NCBI GenBank assembly: GCA_022702545.1 | Contig: JAHRBC010000001.1 | Coordinates: forward strand, 620,001-684,000 | Reading direction: 5' to 3' | Length of the DNA stretch: 64,000 nt | Source of the DNA: Phycomyces nitens | Taxonomy: Eukaryota; Mucoromycota; Mucoromycetes; Mucorales; Phycomycetaceae | Shown here: piece by piece, positions 1-12,690 of the stretch | Numbering within the stretch: position 1 is the stretch's first letter | How the letters are laid out: each line of letters begins with the position of its first letter | The notes under the pieces: model-generated | What the model was told of the DNA's origin: nothing | What the model saw: only the letters and a program-made list of their open reading frames with translations | Databases searched by the model: none | Made by a program: the position numbers and the translations under genes

Positions 1-1175
1 CTCAAACTTCTCCATCAGACCACGACCAGCATAGTGGCGACAATGCCATTCGATCTCCTTGGAGGCAGCAGTGTTGAGTACAAGACGGATGGGGAACTTG
101 TTCTTCCACATCTCGCCTGTCACATAGTCACGGTGACCAAGCTCATCACAGAAACGATCACCCTCGGCGTTGAGCAAGAGACCACCACAGCCACGGAGCG
201 CTTCGGCAGCCAAGAACTTGACCTTGGCATCGGGTTCCTTGGGGTCTACGAGACCAGTAGGATGGACCTGGACCTTCTCGAGATCAATAGTGTTGCCACC
301 AGCCAAGGCAGCCATCTTGATACCATCACCAGTGCAGTGATCACCGTTGGTGGTAGACCTGACAATAGGAAAATAGTCAGACTCAATCCCCCCAAAACAC
401 ACACACATATAAAGAAAATATTAGTCGACTTACAGATCAAACAGTTCAGGGCGGTATTGACGGAGGAGAGAATCCTGTCCAAAGTCAGCGGCATAACCAC
501 CAGTGGCGAGAATGACTGGTCCATACTCCTTGTAAACAGTGCCATCTGCACCCTTGCCGACAAGAACGTACTCGACACCAATGACCGAGTTCTTTTCATC
601 GCGAATGAGCTTCTCAACCTTTGCGCGCTTGATGATCTTTGCACGTTCAGGGGACTTTTCGGCCAGTTCCTCAAAGCCTTCCATGAGGGCATAGGTGATG
701 GTCATACCAGGGAACTGTTCCTTGCCACGATGAGTGCGGGGAAATGTGTGACCACCAAGACGCGATACAAGCGAAAGGTCCAATTCAAACTTGTCCTGAA
801 GCCATTCGACAGCAGAGCTTGATCGGCCAGTAAGGACCTCGATAAGGTCAGGACGGGCAAGGTCGCGGGCAGACTTGAGGGTGTCTTGGTAGAACTGCTC
901 AACAGAGTCCTTGATTTCATGGGAGATCTGGGTACGTGTCAAGGCTCCGTTGATGCCTGACGTAGCCTTTGTGGAGTTTCCACTATAAAAAAAAAGGTGT
1001 AAGTGACACGAGCAGAGGGCTAGACCGGGGATTGGCTTCTTCTTTATCTATCATACCCAAAGAAAGGGTTCTTGTCAAGCAACAAGACGTTTCCTCCCTG
1101 CTCGACGACAGTGTGTGCAGCAGCAAGGCCAGAAAGACCTCCACCGACAACGATAATTTGGTTTTGGAGAGACAT
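1..1175 (-). CDS. FRD1: Fumarate reductase (FAD-dependent, Frd1/Osm1 type), 3' end outside window
   Basis: Soluble flavoprotein that reduces fumarate to succinate and so reoxidises FADH2/NADH. Exons 1057-1175, 434-982 and 1-358 (continuing off the window edge). Translation starts MSLQNQ and runs at once into the dinucleotide-binding motif IIVVGGGLSGLAAA, followed by FFGGNSTKATSGIN, the flavin contact typical of flavocytochrome-c-like fumarate reductases; the first intron splits this motif exactly at the second Gly. Further family landmarks are ILATGGY, a HPTG stretch and DELGHRDYV near the window edge. There is no signal peptide or membrane segment in front of the FAD motif, so a cytosolic location is inferred. 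Introns begin GTATGA and GTAAGT and end in AG. A second, differently targeted paralogue lies at 49581-51296. Whether a cytochrome-b5-like tail follows cannot be seen. The 262-codon ORF on the other strand (34-822) is a shadow. Confidence 0.93.
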
Positions 1176-1611
1176 GAGAAAGAGTGGGGAAATGAAAAAG
1201 GGACAAGGTGAAGGTTAGGTTGCAAAACAGGCCTTATTTTATGCATTTCCAAAACACGTCTAGGTGACGCAAAGAGAAAAAAGTCAGGTGGTCTTTTTCT
1301 GGGGAAATCTTCCCACTCATGTGTGTCTCTCACACGGCCCACATGCCACAGTGGCTTTGGTCTGGGTATATAAAAGACGCGTTGAAGAAGACCATTGATT
1401 GATTGATTGAGTGGGTTATTGCAATGTACAATGGCCAATTGGTTCTTGTTGATTTTTGTGTTTTTTTTACAGATAGAATACAGACGCAATGTAATGATGG
1501 TGATGGTGATGGTGATGATAATGATAATAATAATGATGATAATAATAATAGTAGTAGGCATTGGGCCTGAGAGCTTAACAATAAATAAGAGAAAGAAGAA
1601 GAAAAAGAGGG
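1176..1611. promoter_or_regulatory. Gap between fumarate reductase start and kinesin stop, with ATG/ATA trinucleotide repeat
   Basis: This 436-base gap must hold the promoter of the minus-strand fumarate reductase and the 3' end of the kinesin transcript. Positions 1492-1557 are an imperfect trinucleotide array (ATG/GTG units grading into ATA and GTA). Repeated TTGATTGATTGA lies at about 1393-1410. No reading frame here looks coding. Confidence 0.6.
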
Positions 1612-4600
1612 TCAATAAAAGAGCTTGGAGACTAGAGTGTTGCTAGTCGTAGAGGGAGTTGTGGCAGAAGGGTCAAGCTTGGACATCCAGTCGATCATGT
1701 CATTCTTGGATGTTGCCTGTAGCATATAAGCATTGTTTGTCGTATAGATGGCATATGTATTGTTGCGGTGAAGCATATCTTCCATGTTGCGGCTGCTGCT
1801 GACACGAACCGAGGAAATATTGATAACACCCTGTTCGTCTGTTTCGGATTGGTTCGAGTAGATGTAGATGTATGGCCTAATCGAAACAATATGGTTCTGT
1901 ATTCACTGCCAACTTGTACGATATATCCATATAAGCTTACCTTCGCATCACAAACCAAAGTCTAACCCATTTGTCATTCAGGGCGTCCTCTTGATAATTC
2001 ATAAAACCCCTCTTGGTTACCGTGTTACTGTCTAGAGTTTAGTTGTCGTGCAAGTAACTGTTCTATATCAACCTACGTTTCTATCACCAGCTTAACCTCG
2101 GCAAGTAGTTTGTAAGAAGCCTTGCACAGGTCCTGCTGCTCCATCTCATGAAGGCCTGGAATCGGTGGGTCCTGGCTTAGGACAATCTAAGGGTATTTAA
2201 TTTTTAGCAAATAATAAAATGTACGACTCAAAATAGTGCTGCTGAGTCATAGGAAATACACCACCCTTTCACTTACTTCTTGATGGGTACCCATCTTATG
2301 TGTCCATAGATCGAGAACCTTGTGCAATAATTGAGCTTGTGGACCAGTAGGAGCATCAGAACCATCCATTTGCTGGGACTGAGACCACGAGCCAGACTCG
2401 CATTCTTTCCTGGTCATCGAGCCATGACTGGTCTGTGACCGTGCCGCGCGTAGGGTCAATACTTGAGAAGTGAAAACATTGTCTTCCTTGCGTCTTATAC
2501 GCTCCCGAATTTTGCGATAATCATTGACAAGCGACACTCCACGCGGTCTCCAGGCACCAAGGCACTCGTCTCCCTTGATGGAACGATCGCCTGTGTTTAG
2601 ACGCCACAGTTGACTAACACGTCTGGTCATTGGTGGCCGAAGATGCACAATGAACATTCCACTGCACTTTTGAAAGTACTTGGAGGTTCTAAGCATCTTT
2701 CGTATACGGGACGTTCCGGTTTCATCCCGCCCCTGGACCTGAATGGCAATGTCCATTGTAAACTGGATTGGTTTCGAACACTTTTCCACCTCGACTTCCC
2801 ACTTTAGCTGCAGTAATACTCGACTGCCAGCAGGGGTCAGTCGGTTCAGGAGCGCACAATCATGCTGGGAGCTGTCCCATGCACCTTGACCACATATCTG
2901 GCTCGTGCCATCCGATTTGCTATTAACCTTTTGCTTGGTCGATAATTTAATCTGCACGTCTTCGTGGGCTGGCAAGGCAATGATTCTCCCCTTGTCATCC
3001 AAGCATCGAATACGGCCAATGGATGCCTTGGAAATCCTGTTCCATGTAAACTGTTTTCCAGACGAATGGAATAATATGATTGATATGCGACGCTGTAGAC
3101 CTTGGTGAAGACAGAATGTACCCTTGTCGAGTGTGTTTTTCGAGACAACTTGGACAGGCATATAGCTCCCGTTTGGTGCCAATTCACACACCTGGATCCA
3201 TGCAACAATGTCATGGCGTTCAGACGACAAGATTTCTTCTTCAGGGCGACACACTACTGGAGGAATACTGAGATGTTTTGGCACGGGGATATGGTGAGAC
3301 CGGACAGAGAGCTGGTCAACGAGCGTCGACTGAATAGAAAGCTGCTTTACAGACTGGAGGTACTCGAGCGAAGGTTTTTCTCTTTCATCATCCCATCGTT
3401 CATGCTGAGAGAGTACGCGAGGCTGGGCTGTGCCATAGACTTCAAAAGACAGCATAGAGTGCATAAACAACTTTAGGACTCTTTCGGTTACTGTCATTGA
3501 TATTTTCTGACTATAGTCTAGTATGATTGGCCCATTCTCAAATCCACTGGCAGGATCCGTTGCAAACAACTTTTCGGCACTAGAGTAGGCAGGGATGCCT
3601 CCCAATGATGACAGCCTGAATTGAACATGCACTTGAGAGAATTCACTTTCACTCAGACCGCTAAGCTCCAGCATTCTGATTTCAAACAATATGCGCTGGT
3701 CAACCTGCAACTCGTTTGTCTTGGCTGTAAATGTGTTTTCTTCTTCTTTGCCTAGACTCCGTTCCAGGGCACTCAAATTTGCCATTGGGGAGATCATAAC
3801 CCGCAACTTTCCCTTGACTCTGCCTGTCGACCGACACACGACTTCGACACAACTCTCGTAGGGCTGTTGAAGAGCCAGGTTTCGTACAGAGACCGAAGCA
3901 CTACCGATAAAGCAGTACTTGGGGCATGGGTTCTCGTAAAAGAGGCCTTCCACATTTAGGTGTTTACAATAGTTGGGCTTATCAATGAACTTGTATAGCT
4001 CTTGCATCTTGTGCAGACGTTGCTTCAAGCGTCCAAGTGACCAGAAATACATTGTCTGATGCTTGCGATCGATCACTCGCACACCAATACATGGCTTTTG
4101 TGCTGATATGAGAGACTCGTCTTCATCTGCGTTGAATTCATTCAAACTCGATGTTGGCTCCCAACACGACATTGGACTCGAGAACTGTCCTTCTTCAATG
4201 ATTGCAAATTGATACGTGACATGTTTGTTCAACTCATGAGCATAGATATTGGCCTCCTTGAGCATCATGGCATTGGTTAACACACTTTCGGCCATAGTAA
4301 CATACCGCAGTTTCTTCCATCGTTCGAGTACACCTTTTAATAGGGTGACCTGGTCGGATGTGTAGATTGGAAGACCATTTGTAGGATATCGCAGAGAGAT
4401 TCGCTTGATTTCAGCTTCAAACTGTTTCTTTTGTGAGAGCTTCTCCTTTTCAAATTCGTCTTTCATTCTCTGCTTCTCTTCTATCTCTGTATAATCTATC
4501 GTTTGCTCAGTGTAGACACTTTCTCTTCGGTTGTCCACAAACGTAGGTGCTACTGAACAAGAGGCCGACTCGTTTCCAACCGAGGTATCATCGTCATTGA

Positions 4601-7116
4601 GGAGATCAGTCCTACTCTCACAGCGAATCTTGCGTATATTACGAGCACGCGCAATATCGTCATAGAGTTTTTCCAATTCTTCGTCATCAACTCCACCGAA
4701 ATCCATGTCGGTTGAGTAGTAGTTTTTCATGGCTTCCAGACGAGCATCATTCCAATCCATGGGCTCGGATCCCATCATACTCATACTGTCCGTAGGTGAG
4801 CAAGGTCGCTCGCTCTCATCATCGAGCAATGTACAGGGTGAGGCTGTACCGCCAGCCCTGTTGCGCTCATGGACAATCTTTTGCAGGTCTCGCTCACGTC
4901 TGACTTCCTCTGGGTGGTTGAAGCGAAAGATGTGAAATCCACCAAGAATGATACGGTAGCCGCTCTTTAGGCGCTTGGGTTCTTCAATACGGAGCCCATT
5001 TACCATGGTAACTGATTTTGGGTTGGGGTGGATTGTTACAGTTCCGTTGATGTTTACAAGTGTACAATGGTCGTCCTGAATACTTGAGCCTGTGAGGCGT
5101 ATGTCTCCGGGCGATTTGCTTTCGTTTCGTCCTACGCGTGTTTTGCCGGGTTTGAGTTGATACATCAGGCATTCTGACATTAGTGGGTCCTCATTAAGAT
5201 TGACAAGATGGGGAACCTTTTTGGGTGCATAGACACCAACCGTATTGCGATGTACAGCAATACCCAGTTCTTCAAGTGTGTTTTCGCGTTCCTTTTGGAT
5301 TTCTTCCGTTTTCTTGAGCTTCTCTTCCCATGTCTCATTAAGATTGGCCAACAATCTCTCTGAGCTCTGCAACTGATCGAGTATTTCTTTTTGGGTCACC
5401 TTCTTTTTTACTCCCTTACTATCGACTATTTCAAACTCTTGCGTACTTAGGGACATGGACTCCACCAAGGCCGCAGGAACATTTGCAGTTGTTATAATGT
5501 TATTTCGTGTGCTGCTGTTACTCTTTGTTCCATTGGGTTGTTTGTAGACACTTGCCGCAGACAGTTGCTCTACTACATCAGGAGCATAGACTCTCAGCCT
5601 AGTTCTCAGGTTCTCCAATTCATCCTTGAGTTCTCGAATCATCTTTGCGTTTGGATCTTCGTTAACAACAGCCTTGTTCTGAATCTTCTTTGCTTGATCT
5701 GCGTACCGAAGCGTACTCAGGGTTTCTTCGTAATCTGCTGGGGCAATGGCTGCTATCATGGCGGTTTTTGAGTTGCCACCAAGTGAATCTTTGAGAAGCC
5801 AGGTGAGAACCTAAGGTAGAACAATAAGATATTTGTCAGCCATGGAAAGCGTTGTGCTTACAGAATCACGGTAAGGAATAAACACTTCTTTGAGTTTTTT
5901 GCCCTTTCTGGAATCATTAATAGATTGTTCAGCCAGCCCTGAAATAACTTTTCCTAGGGTAGTAAGAGAGCGATTGATATTTGCGCCTTCCTTGAGACGA
6001 TCTCCGGTTGCGCCTGTGCTGTTTGCACGTTCACTTCCAGCCAGATCTACAAGACTGCGCGCGATATGGTTTAGAAGGCTTGACTGGTTTGAATTGGCCA
6101 GAATTTGCCAAAATTATATTATGTTACCTGATTCTTGCGACCTTTTCGTTCTCCTGGCCACTGGTTTCATCTATTCTCGTTTGGGTTAAGAACACAGTAA
6201 AGATTGCGTGGGATCGGGAGGAGGTTTCGTTCATCTGTGTCGCGGCCACGGTTCTTGCCTTAAAAAAAAAGAGTTAAAACGTTTCGCCATGGCAACGGAA
6301 GCTTACCTTGTTACCTTCGTCCATAAGGTCGTTGATGTTATCAGACGATATGACGGCCAGACGAGATAGATCCTCGACATAAGGTCCTGTGCTGGGATGC
6401 TCTCTGACCTTTAGATTTCCTTTCATTTTTGGGCTGAGGAGATCTCGAACTTTTTCATTGTAGATTTCAATGTAAGATACTTCTGCGCGGTAGGTGACAT
6501 CAGGATCGCTATTGTTTTGAATGCGGTTAAACAGCTCTACACATGTACGTGGCATGATACCCTTGTCTTCTCCATATCCCATCTAGAAAGGGCGTGAGTG
6601 TGACCGTAGAGATATTTATTTATGTGCGAAATCATTACCATGGAGTACGATTTTCCAGATCCTGTCTGACCATCTAAAACAGAACCCAATTCAACAACCA
6701 AATACAGAGACGCATTCGACCTCATGCCCTTTTTATTATTATTTTTGCTGGTTAAGCTCAGCAACTTACATGCAAAAATACAACAATTGTAGCCACCAAA
6801 TGCGTGGTCAAGCAGCTCTTCTCCTAGATCATTGTAGACCTTTTGCTGGTCGGCATAAGTCGGATCGGATTTGTCGGCTGACCAGTAAGACTTGTCAAAC
6901 GTAAAGGCTTTTATGTCTTCAGAATCTTTTCCTGTGCGCTGATCGGACGGTCGACTGATGATCGTCTGATCACCTTCCATGCGAATCAAGCCCTCAGCAC
7001 CGCGTGCGATTTCTAAGAGCGCATCAGTACATTGATGTTTATATCTCTTGTTTTAGTTTACCTCTGCTGTTGAGAGGTCGACATCGCACGACTACCTTGA
7101 TATTGCCTCCGGTCAT
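1612..7116 (-). CDS. Kinesin-3 motor, KIF1/Unc-104 family
   Basis: Plus-end-directed microtubule motor that carries vesicles and endosomes. Ten exons: 7062-7116, 6770-7012, 6639-6673, 6307-6582, 6128-6258, 5862-6054, 2277-5810, 2077-2186, 1941-2027, 1612-1876, joining in frame to 1642 residues, the usual size for fungal Unc-104. The protein opens [20 protein letters not shown]-loop [15 protein letters not shown] lies near residues 100-115, switch [12 protein letters not shown] near 215, switch [10 protein letters not shown] near 250, and the neck/coiled coil ([13 protein letters not shown]) after 330. An FHA domain ([14 protein letters not shown] ... DDHCTLV) follows at about 535-620, then the KIF1-type central stalk. 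The last two exons encode a PH domain (about 1527-1635: [37 protein letters not shown]), the lipid-cargo-binding end of this family. Exon 3 is only 35 bases. The start was chosen because the first exon supplies the canonical beta-1 strand of the motor. Confidence 0.96.
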
Positions 7117-10100
7117 GGCACTGGATGTGAAGAAAGACTTTTTATGAGAATTTGATGCGGAGAATCCATGTCATTTATTTTTCTTAATTACCTTGGGAAT
7201 GATGGCGTCTAAGTAGGGCGTAACTACGGTTGACTAGCGTATGATGTAATGTCTTTGCGAATGTATTGGCTGGTATTTAGGTCTTGTAGGTTGTCGTTCT
7301 TTGGTGTTTGGTGTTATTTGTTAAGCTTGAGATATATATATATAAATAATAAAGTAAAGGGAAGAAAGGAGTCTCTTGTCACACAAACGTCTGCAAGAAA
7401 AAGGAAACGATTGAAGAAGAGGCAAAAAGAGCAAACACCAAGCGATTCTGAGTTGAAAAAGCTAAATGGTCAAAAAGAAACCCCAGTTGAACACGTCCCC
7501 TTGTTTTTTTTTTTATTATACATATACATGTAAATCTATGGACAATCCCTTTAGGTTTCCAAATAGTCCGCTTCAGGTTCATATGATTTTTTTTTGATAT
7601 AGAAAATATATAGCCCTTTACTACTAATTGCTGAACATGTCGCCCTGGAAAGGGATTTAGACTATACTATATGCTTTGGTGGGCCGCAAACCCCCCCTCT
7701 ACAAATGTTTCTAACCAATATAAAAGCGGGTATCTACTAGCGTCTTGGGCACAACCAAGGTCTTGCTTATGGTGCTTTGAAATTCAAATATAGATAATGA
7801 CACTGTTGCCGGTCCGGACTTCCGTAGACTGTCCCAAAGGTCATCATTACACCATGATCATAAACCGCTGTCTTTGCAATGACACATACAAACTCTTTGG
7901 ATCGTTTCAACAACCGCCAAATCGAAAATTCTGTTTCTTTTTTATCATTATATCTTTTGGGTGGTTTATAAAGGATAGTAATGAGATGTATGGATATTAA
8001 AAAATAGAGAGAGAGAGATGTGAGGATACTAGGCTATTAGGCTATAGAGTGTCTAGTACTCTCTCTTTGTAATAAATGTAATTTGGATCAACGCCTGTAA
8101 TATATCTATATATTTTACTTTTAATCATCGTTGGCTAGGTAATCAAGCTCTGTATTGTTTCTTGTGGAATAAAGAGTCGTGTCGCTTAGTATCCTGTACA
8201 TAAACCCTGGCATGCTGTTGATTGAGATGTGGGGAAAAAAAAGATCAATAGGTTGATAACGCTGATTATTAATCTTTAAAGACTTGCTTCCTCTATCTGT
8301 ACACAGCCCTAGACCGCGACTAAAGCACTCTAGGTTAGTAATGGTATGGTATAAGAGCGCCATATTATTCTACTAGGGAAAAAAACATTTTTTTTTGTAT
8401 TTTTATATTTAGAAAACGTATAAATTTCACTACATCATTTCGGGTAACACCCTTTGATTTATTAGTTTATTTCTTCTAGATTCATGACCAAAGGATAATC
8501 ATTTGTTTTCTTTTGTGTTTATTTATTTATTATTGCAAATTGAATAGAGTACAGGAAAAGGACCTTTTTGCTGCTACGAATGGCTTGCCGTACAGTATTG
8601 AGAATATGCCTATAGATTAGATCTCTCGTAATGATAACCAGCTCTAGAATATCCCTGCGATTACCTTTTTATTATATTTCAACGTGACTTGGCACATTTA
8701 TCAAAGAGCTTTAGCCATCTCATTTACTGCTCGACCAAAAAAAACAATGCTTGGCCACCTTTATCTAATATTTATTGGCAATAATGTTTTGGTATAAACA
8801 CTTTTTATCATGTGGTATTGTCCGGGATATTTGAGCTGTTTTTTTTTTCAATAAAAAAAAAGAATGTTTATTACGAATATCAGAAATGTATGCGTGTATT
8901 GAATATTATATATATTTATACGGTCATACAGCTCTATAAAGCTATACGCCCTCGCTCACTCGCAGTCCGTACAACACTCGGCCAAACCTGGAAGAACAGC
9001 GAGAGGTGTCTGGTACAACCATCATTACGGCCGTATGGCTTTGAACCCAAATGGCTTTCGTTATCTACCATTGTATTTGAAAACATTGAAAAGATGGTAT
9101 CCACATGGCTTAGAAACACTTTGTGTATGCGAGTGTCCAATAATACGAAATAAAACATGTATGTCTCAAAGATATATGAATTCTAATATATATTAGACAC
9201 CATTGTCTTTCAAGCCAAAATAGCTGCGGTCCTTTATAAACGACAAGACCTACTATATAACTATAGATAAACCAGTTTATGCACATGTTTAAAAGATTCA
9301 AGAGCAGCAGAAACTCTGGCATAAATGCATCGTTTTGATTGTGGCATGTTGGATTGGAATTACCCTGTCAAAGTAAAAAAACTCAATGTAGATTTGCTTT
9401 TGGTGATTGCAAATTCACAATGTAATTTTTCATTTTTCTACTCTAAACAGTCTATGAAATATATTCCAGCAATAAAAACAAAGAGTTAAAAGACTAGTTG
9501 GTGAGCCATGAGCAGTTTAGAAATGTGGAATTTGGCTGGAGAAGACGATTGTAACATTGTTTACAGTTTTTTACAGATAGAAGATAGTCACGCTATTTTA
9601 GCAGAGTATCGTTTTGCTTTTTGTTTAATTTAATTTAATTTACTGTTAATCGTTGATGAGACTCATTCAAGAAAGGATGCAGAAAGGCACAAGTAAGTAT
9701 GTGCACTTTCTTTTTTTCTTTACCGGAGTTGATTTTCTGCCCATTCACTACAACGGGTTTAAATAACGCATATATATATATATCTTTAAAAAAGACATGA
9801 GCACCAAGTACAAACAGTGTATGGGAAACTATACTGAAGCTATAGAGAATGAAGTGCAGTCTGATGGTCCAGGAATTCTTCTAGTGCTCATGTTGTACCA
9901 TTCATGATGACTCTCAAGATAAACTGACATCCAGTACTTTTTAGCCCTTGTCTTCCTGGCTTGTTTAATGGACTAGGTGCGGCATTGAAAATTATTCTGT
10001 GTTTAAAAATAAACACCAATGGAAATCAGTGCTGTAAAACCAAGCTTTTACTCTGCAGAGATCCCAAGATACAAATATATTTTACAAGTTGTTGCTTTGG

Positions 10101-10381
10101 CATTTTTTAAAAAAAAAACTCTCGAGACTTTTCTGGTTTCAATATTCTCATTATAATAGTCACAGTTAAGTTTGGGATAACAGACATTGAAAGCAAGGGC
10201 TTGTGGAATATAATTACAGTCAATATTATCAAACTATTAATCTCGTGCAAGTCTTAATATAGTGCTCTAATAATTAGTTCATTTGGCCAATATATTTGTA
10301 TATTTGTGTATATAAAAATGTGATGCGTGTGTAATGATAAATAAGCCAGCTCAAATGAAATATGCTATTTTACAAAAAAAT
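7117..10381. other. 3.3 kb AT-rich intergenic region, no gene recognised
   Basis: Lies between the 5' end of the kinesin and the 3' end of the acyltransferase, both minus strand, so its left part includes the kinesin promoter. It has only short ORFs (up to 113 codons, e.g. 8812-9153 plus and 8934-9158 minus, overlapping), AT dinucleotide stretches and poly-A/T runs. A separated inverted repeat CATGAGCAC / GTGCTCATG occurs at about 9796-9804 and 9884-9892. I see no transposon ends, tRNA or conserved protein. Confidence 0.6.
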
Positions 10382-12690
10382 TTAAGCTGCATCTTCCTCT
10401 GAATCATCCGAATGTCCACTAAAGTTAAACAGCGAACGATCGTCAAACCAGCTCTTGATGACACCAGAGCTGATACCTCTCATATCAAACAAGGCACGCT
10501 TGCGCCATGAAGCGTCCTTCTCCTTTGTATCCAATTTTTCAAACTTGTGGGTGTCAAAGTCTTCAAAGACAGAAGGTCCGTTCTCATTCACAAAGTTGGT
10601 GATGTAGTCTGACAATTGGTCGCGCATGGTTCTAAGATGGGCAGCAGCGTCTGGATTCTTGATACACATTATTAATGGCGAGAGGGATCTAGAGAGAAAT
10701 GTGGGTTAGTTTGGGTTGGCTTTGGCTTTGGCTTTGGCTTTGACTTTGACTTGATAATCTAGCATGTGTCCCATATTGGACTATTTATAGACTATAAACT
10801 TACTTGTACATGTCTACACCACTCTCCAAAAGACGTACACCAGCGTACTGCAAGAATGGCTGGATGCACCAAACAGCAATGGAGATACCGAGACTTGAAG
10901 CAAATGACTTGCTCATGTTGTAATAAAGATATCCAAACAAAAGGAAGGAGTAGAAGCCGTAGAGAGTAGGAGCAAAAACGAGAACAACCAACACCTTCCA
11001 TGTTGCCAATACATCGCGTGCAGCAATCTTGACATTTGAGCCAGCAAGAGCCTCCTTTTGCTTCTTTGCACTGATAATTGATGAAACTAGTACGATTGGG
11101 TAGTTGAACAAGAGACTAAAGAAATTTGGTTGAGCAAAATTGGTTGGTTATCATAAAGGGCCAACTTACGCTGGGAAACCAATGATAGACAACAAAAGCA
11201 ACATCAAGATACGCTTTGTCAATAGACCAGCGGCTGAAATTGTTGGTGTAGAAGTACGTTCGACCTGGTGATCGCGCAAACCAAAGTATTTGAGTGTGTT
11301 GTTGTATGCCTTGACTCTGTGGGATATTTCTATCAAACGAGGATCGTTTTCAAAGTGTTTGTATCCTATCAAGAAGCGACGGTTCAGCTCGACCACTTGG
11401 TCAATTCTTAGCTTGTGGGAAGCTATAGGTTTATAAAGACGACGAGCAGCTGCAATGATCTGTTAAAAACACATCATTAGCACAACGTTGTCTAAACCAA
11501 AATGTCTTTAAATCCATTCCACTCACCATAAGGGTGTCATAGCTTGGAGCATTGACGGTTACACTTCGGAGACCATCGTAGCCAGCTCCAATGAGGGTAG
11601 AAATTGCCTCTCTCTTGGCAAGTCCTCCTTTCTTGTACTTTTCTACCAACTCTTGATCGATAGAGATGGGTGCTCCATAAGAGACCACGGCACGCGATCT
11701 GAAGCGGTGAGGGTGGAAGTAGTTTAAGCCTACATGACAACAACAGGTGTAAATAATCAACTATCCAAGTCCCATAAAAAAACCCCAAAATACTTACCAA
11801 CTGGCACAATCTTGACATTCAATCCCTCTTTTTCTGCCATGGCTCCCAAGGCCATGATAGCAAAACCAGCTAAAGTCAATCGCACTCGAATTAGCTTTTT
11901 TGGGAAAACAATTGACTCTTTTTTGCTACCATTCTTTACCTTTGATAGGAAGCATCTCGGGGCGATCGTGACTACCACCTTCGGGGAAGATTACAATACA
12001 CTTGGATTCTTCGAGACGGTCGTGCACCTTTTCAAACAGGATTCCCTGGTCAATATGAGGGACGATCTTGAATGCGGCGCCACCTTTGAGGATTTCCAAG
12101 GCCTCTTCATTCAAAGGTGCCTTGAGCTTCAGCTCGGTGTCCGAGACAACTTCAGAGACCTCTAATTTGATGGTCTTGCTGATCGACAAGAGATCCCGGG
12201 GATGCACCTGCTGTTTAAAGTTGGTATTGGTACCAAGAATCTGCTGGGTTCCGCTGGCAGTCAGTGTACCATCACCCTTTACAGCCAAGTCTTGAGGGCG
12301 AATTACGGGAACTAGAGAGGTCGATGAATGGTTAATATCAACCTGTTTGATTTGGGGTATTTATTACTTACTTGCATGAAGTGCGCGTGCACCGGCACCA
12401 ATGATCTTGCGTTTGAATGACGATTTGGCCATGAGAGGTGCGAATTGGCGAGGGTTCGAGATGATCACCATGCCAGGATCCAAGAACCTATTTCAATGCT
12501 TGTTTAATATCGTTCGTCTTGGAGATCTTTCTGAATGGCTGACTTACTGGTTGGCATGAGGTGCGACAATGAAGATGCATGGATCGTCTTTGGGTACTTG
12601 GTGAACACCACTAACTTTGATTTCTCGGAAGAAAATGGTAGTAACGATTTTAAAGGCGAATTTGACGACATGATATGAGTCGAGCTCCAT
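10382..12690 (-). CDS. GPT2: Glycerol-3-phosphate / dihydroxyacetone-phosphate O-acyltransferase (Gpt2/Sct1 family)
   Basis: ER-membrane enzyme that makes lysophosphatidic acid, the first step of phospholipid and triacylglycerol synthesis. Eight exons: 12548-12690, 12372-12487, 11940-12311, 11798-11869, 11527-11729, 11170-11459, 10804-11115, 10382-10688, giving 604 residues. The catalytic histidine lies in VAPHANQFLDPGMV, split by intron 1, and the substrate motif FPEGGSHDRPEMLPIK is near residue 200; both are diagnostic of the yeast Gpt2/Sct1 group. Hydrophobic segments near the start (KFAFKIVTTIFF) and around 400-500 (LLLLSIIGFPA; WKVLVVLVFAPTLYGFYSFL) fit an integral membrane protein. The tail is acidic (HSDDSEEDAA). 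Start 12690 gives MELDSYHVVK; an in-frame ATG at 12747 would add 19 residues. It is somewhat shorter than the yeast enzymes, which have longer tails. Confidence 0.93.
10716..10752. repeat. Hexanucleotide tandem repeat in an intron of the acyltransferase gene
   Basis: About four TTTGGC units followed by two TTTGAC units lie inside the 115-base last intron (10689-10803) of the Gpt2/Sct1-like gene. Confidence 0.8.

Noticed and set aside
34..822. 262-codon plus-strand ORF
   Set aside because: Antisense to the fumarate reductase exons, which carry all family motifs.
8812..9158. Overlapping plus and minus ORFs of 113 and 74 codons
   Set aside because: Both strands look equally coding-like over the same bases and neither shows a known domain.
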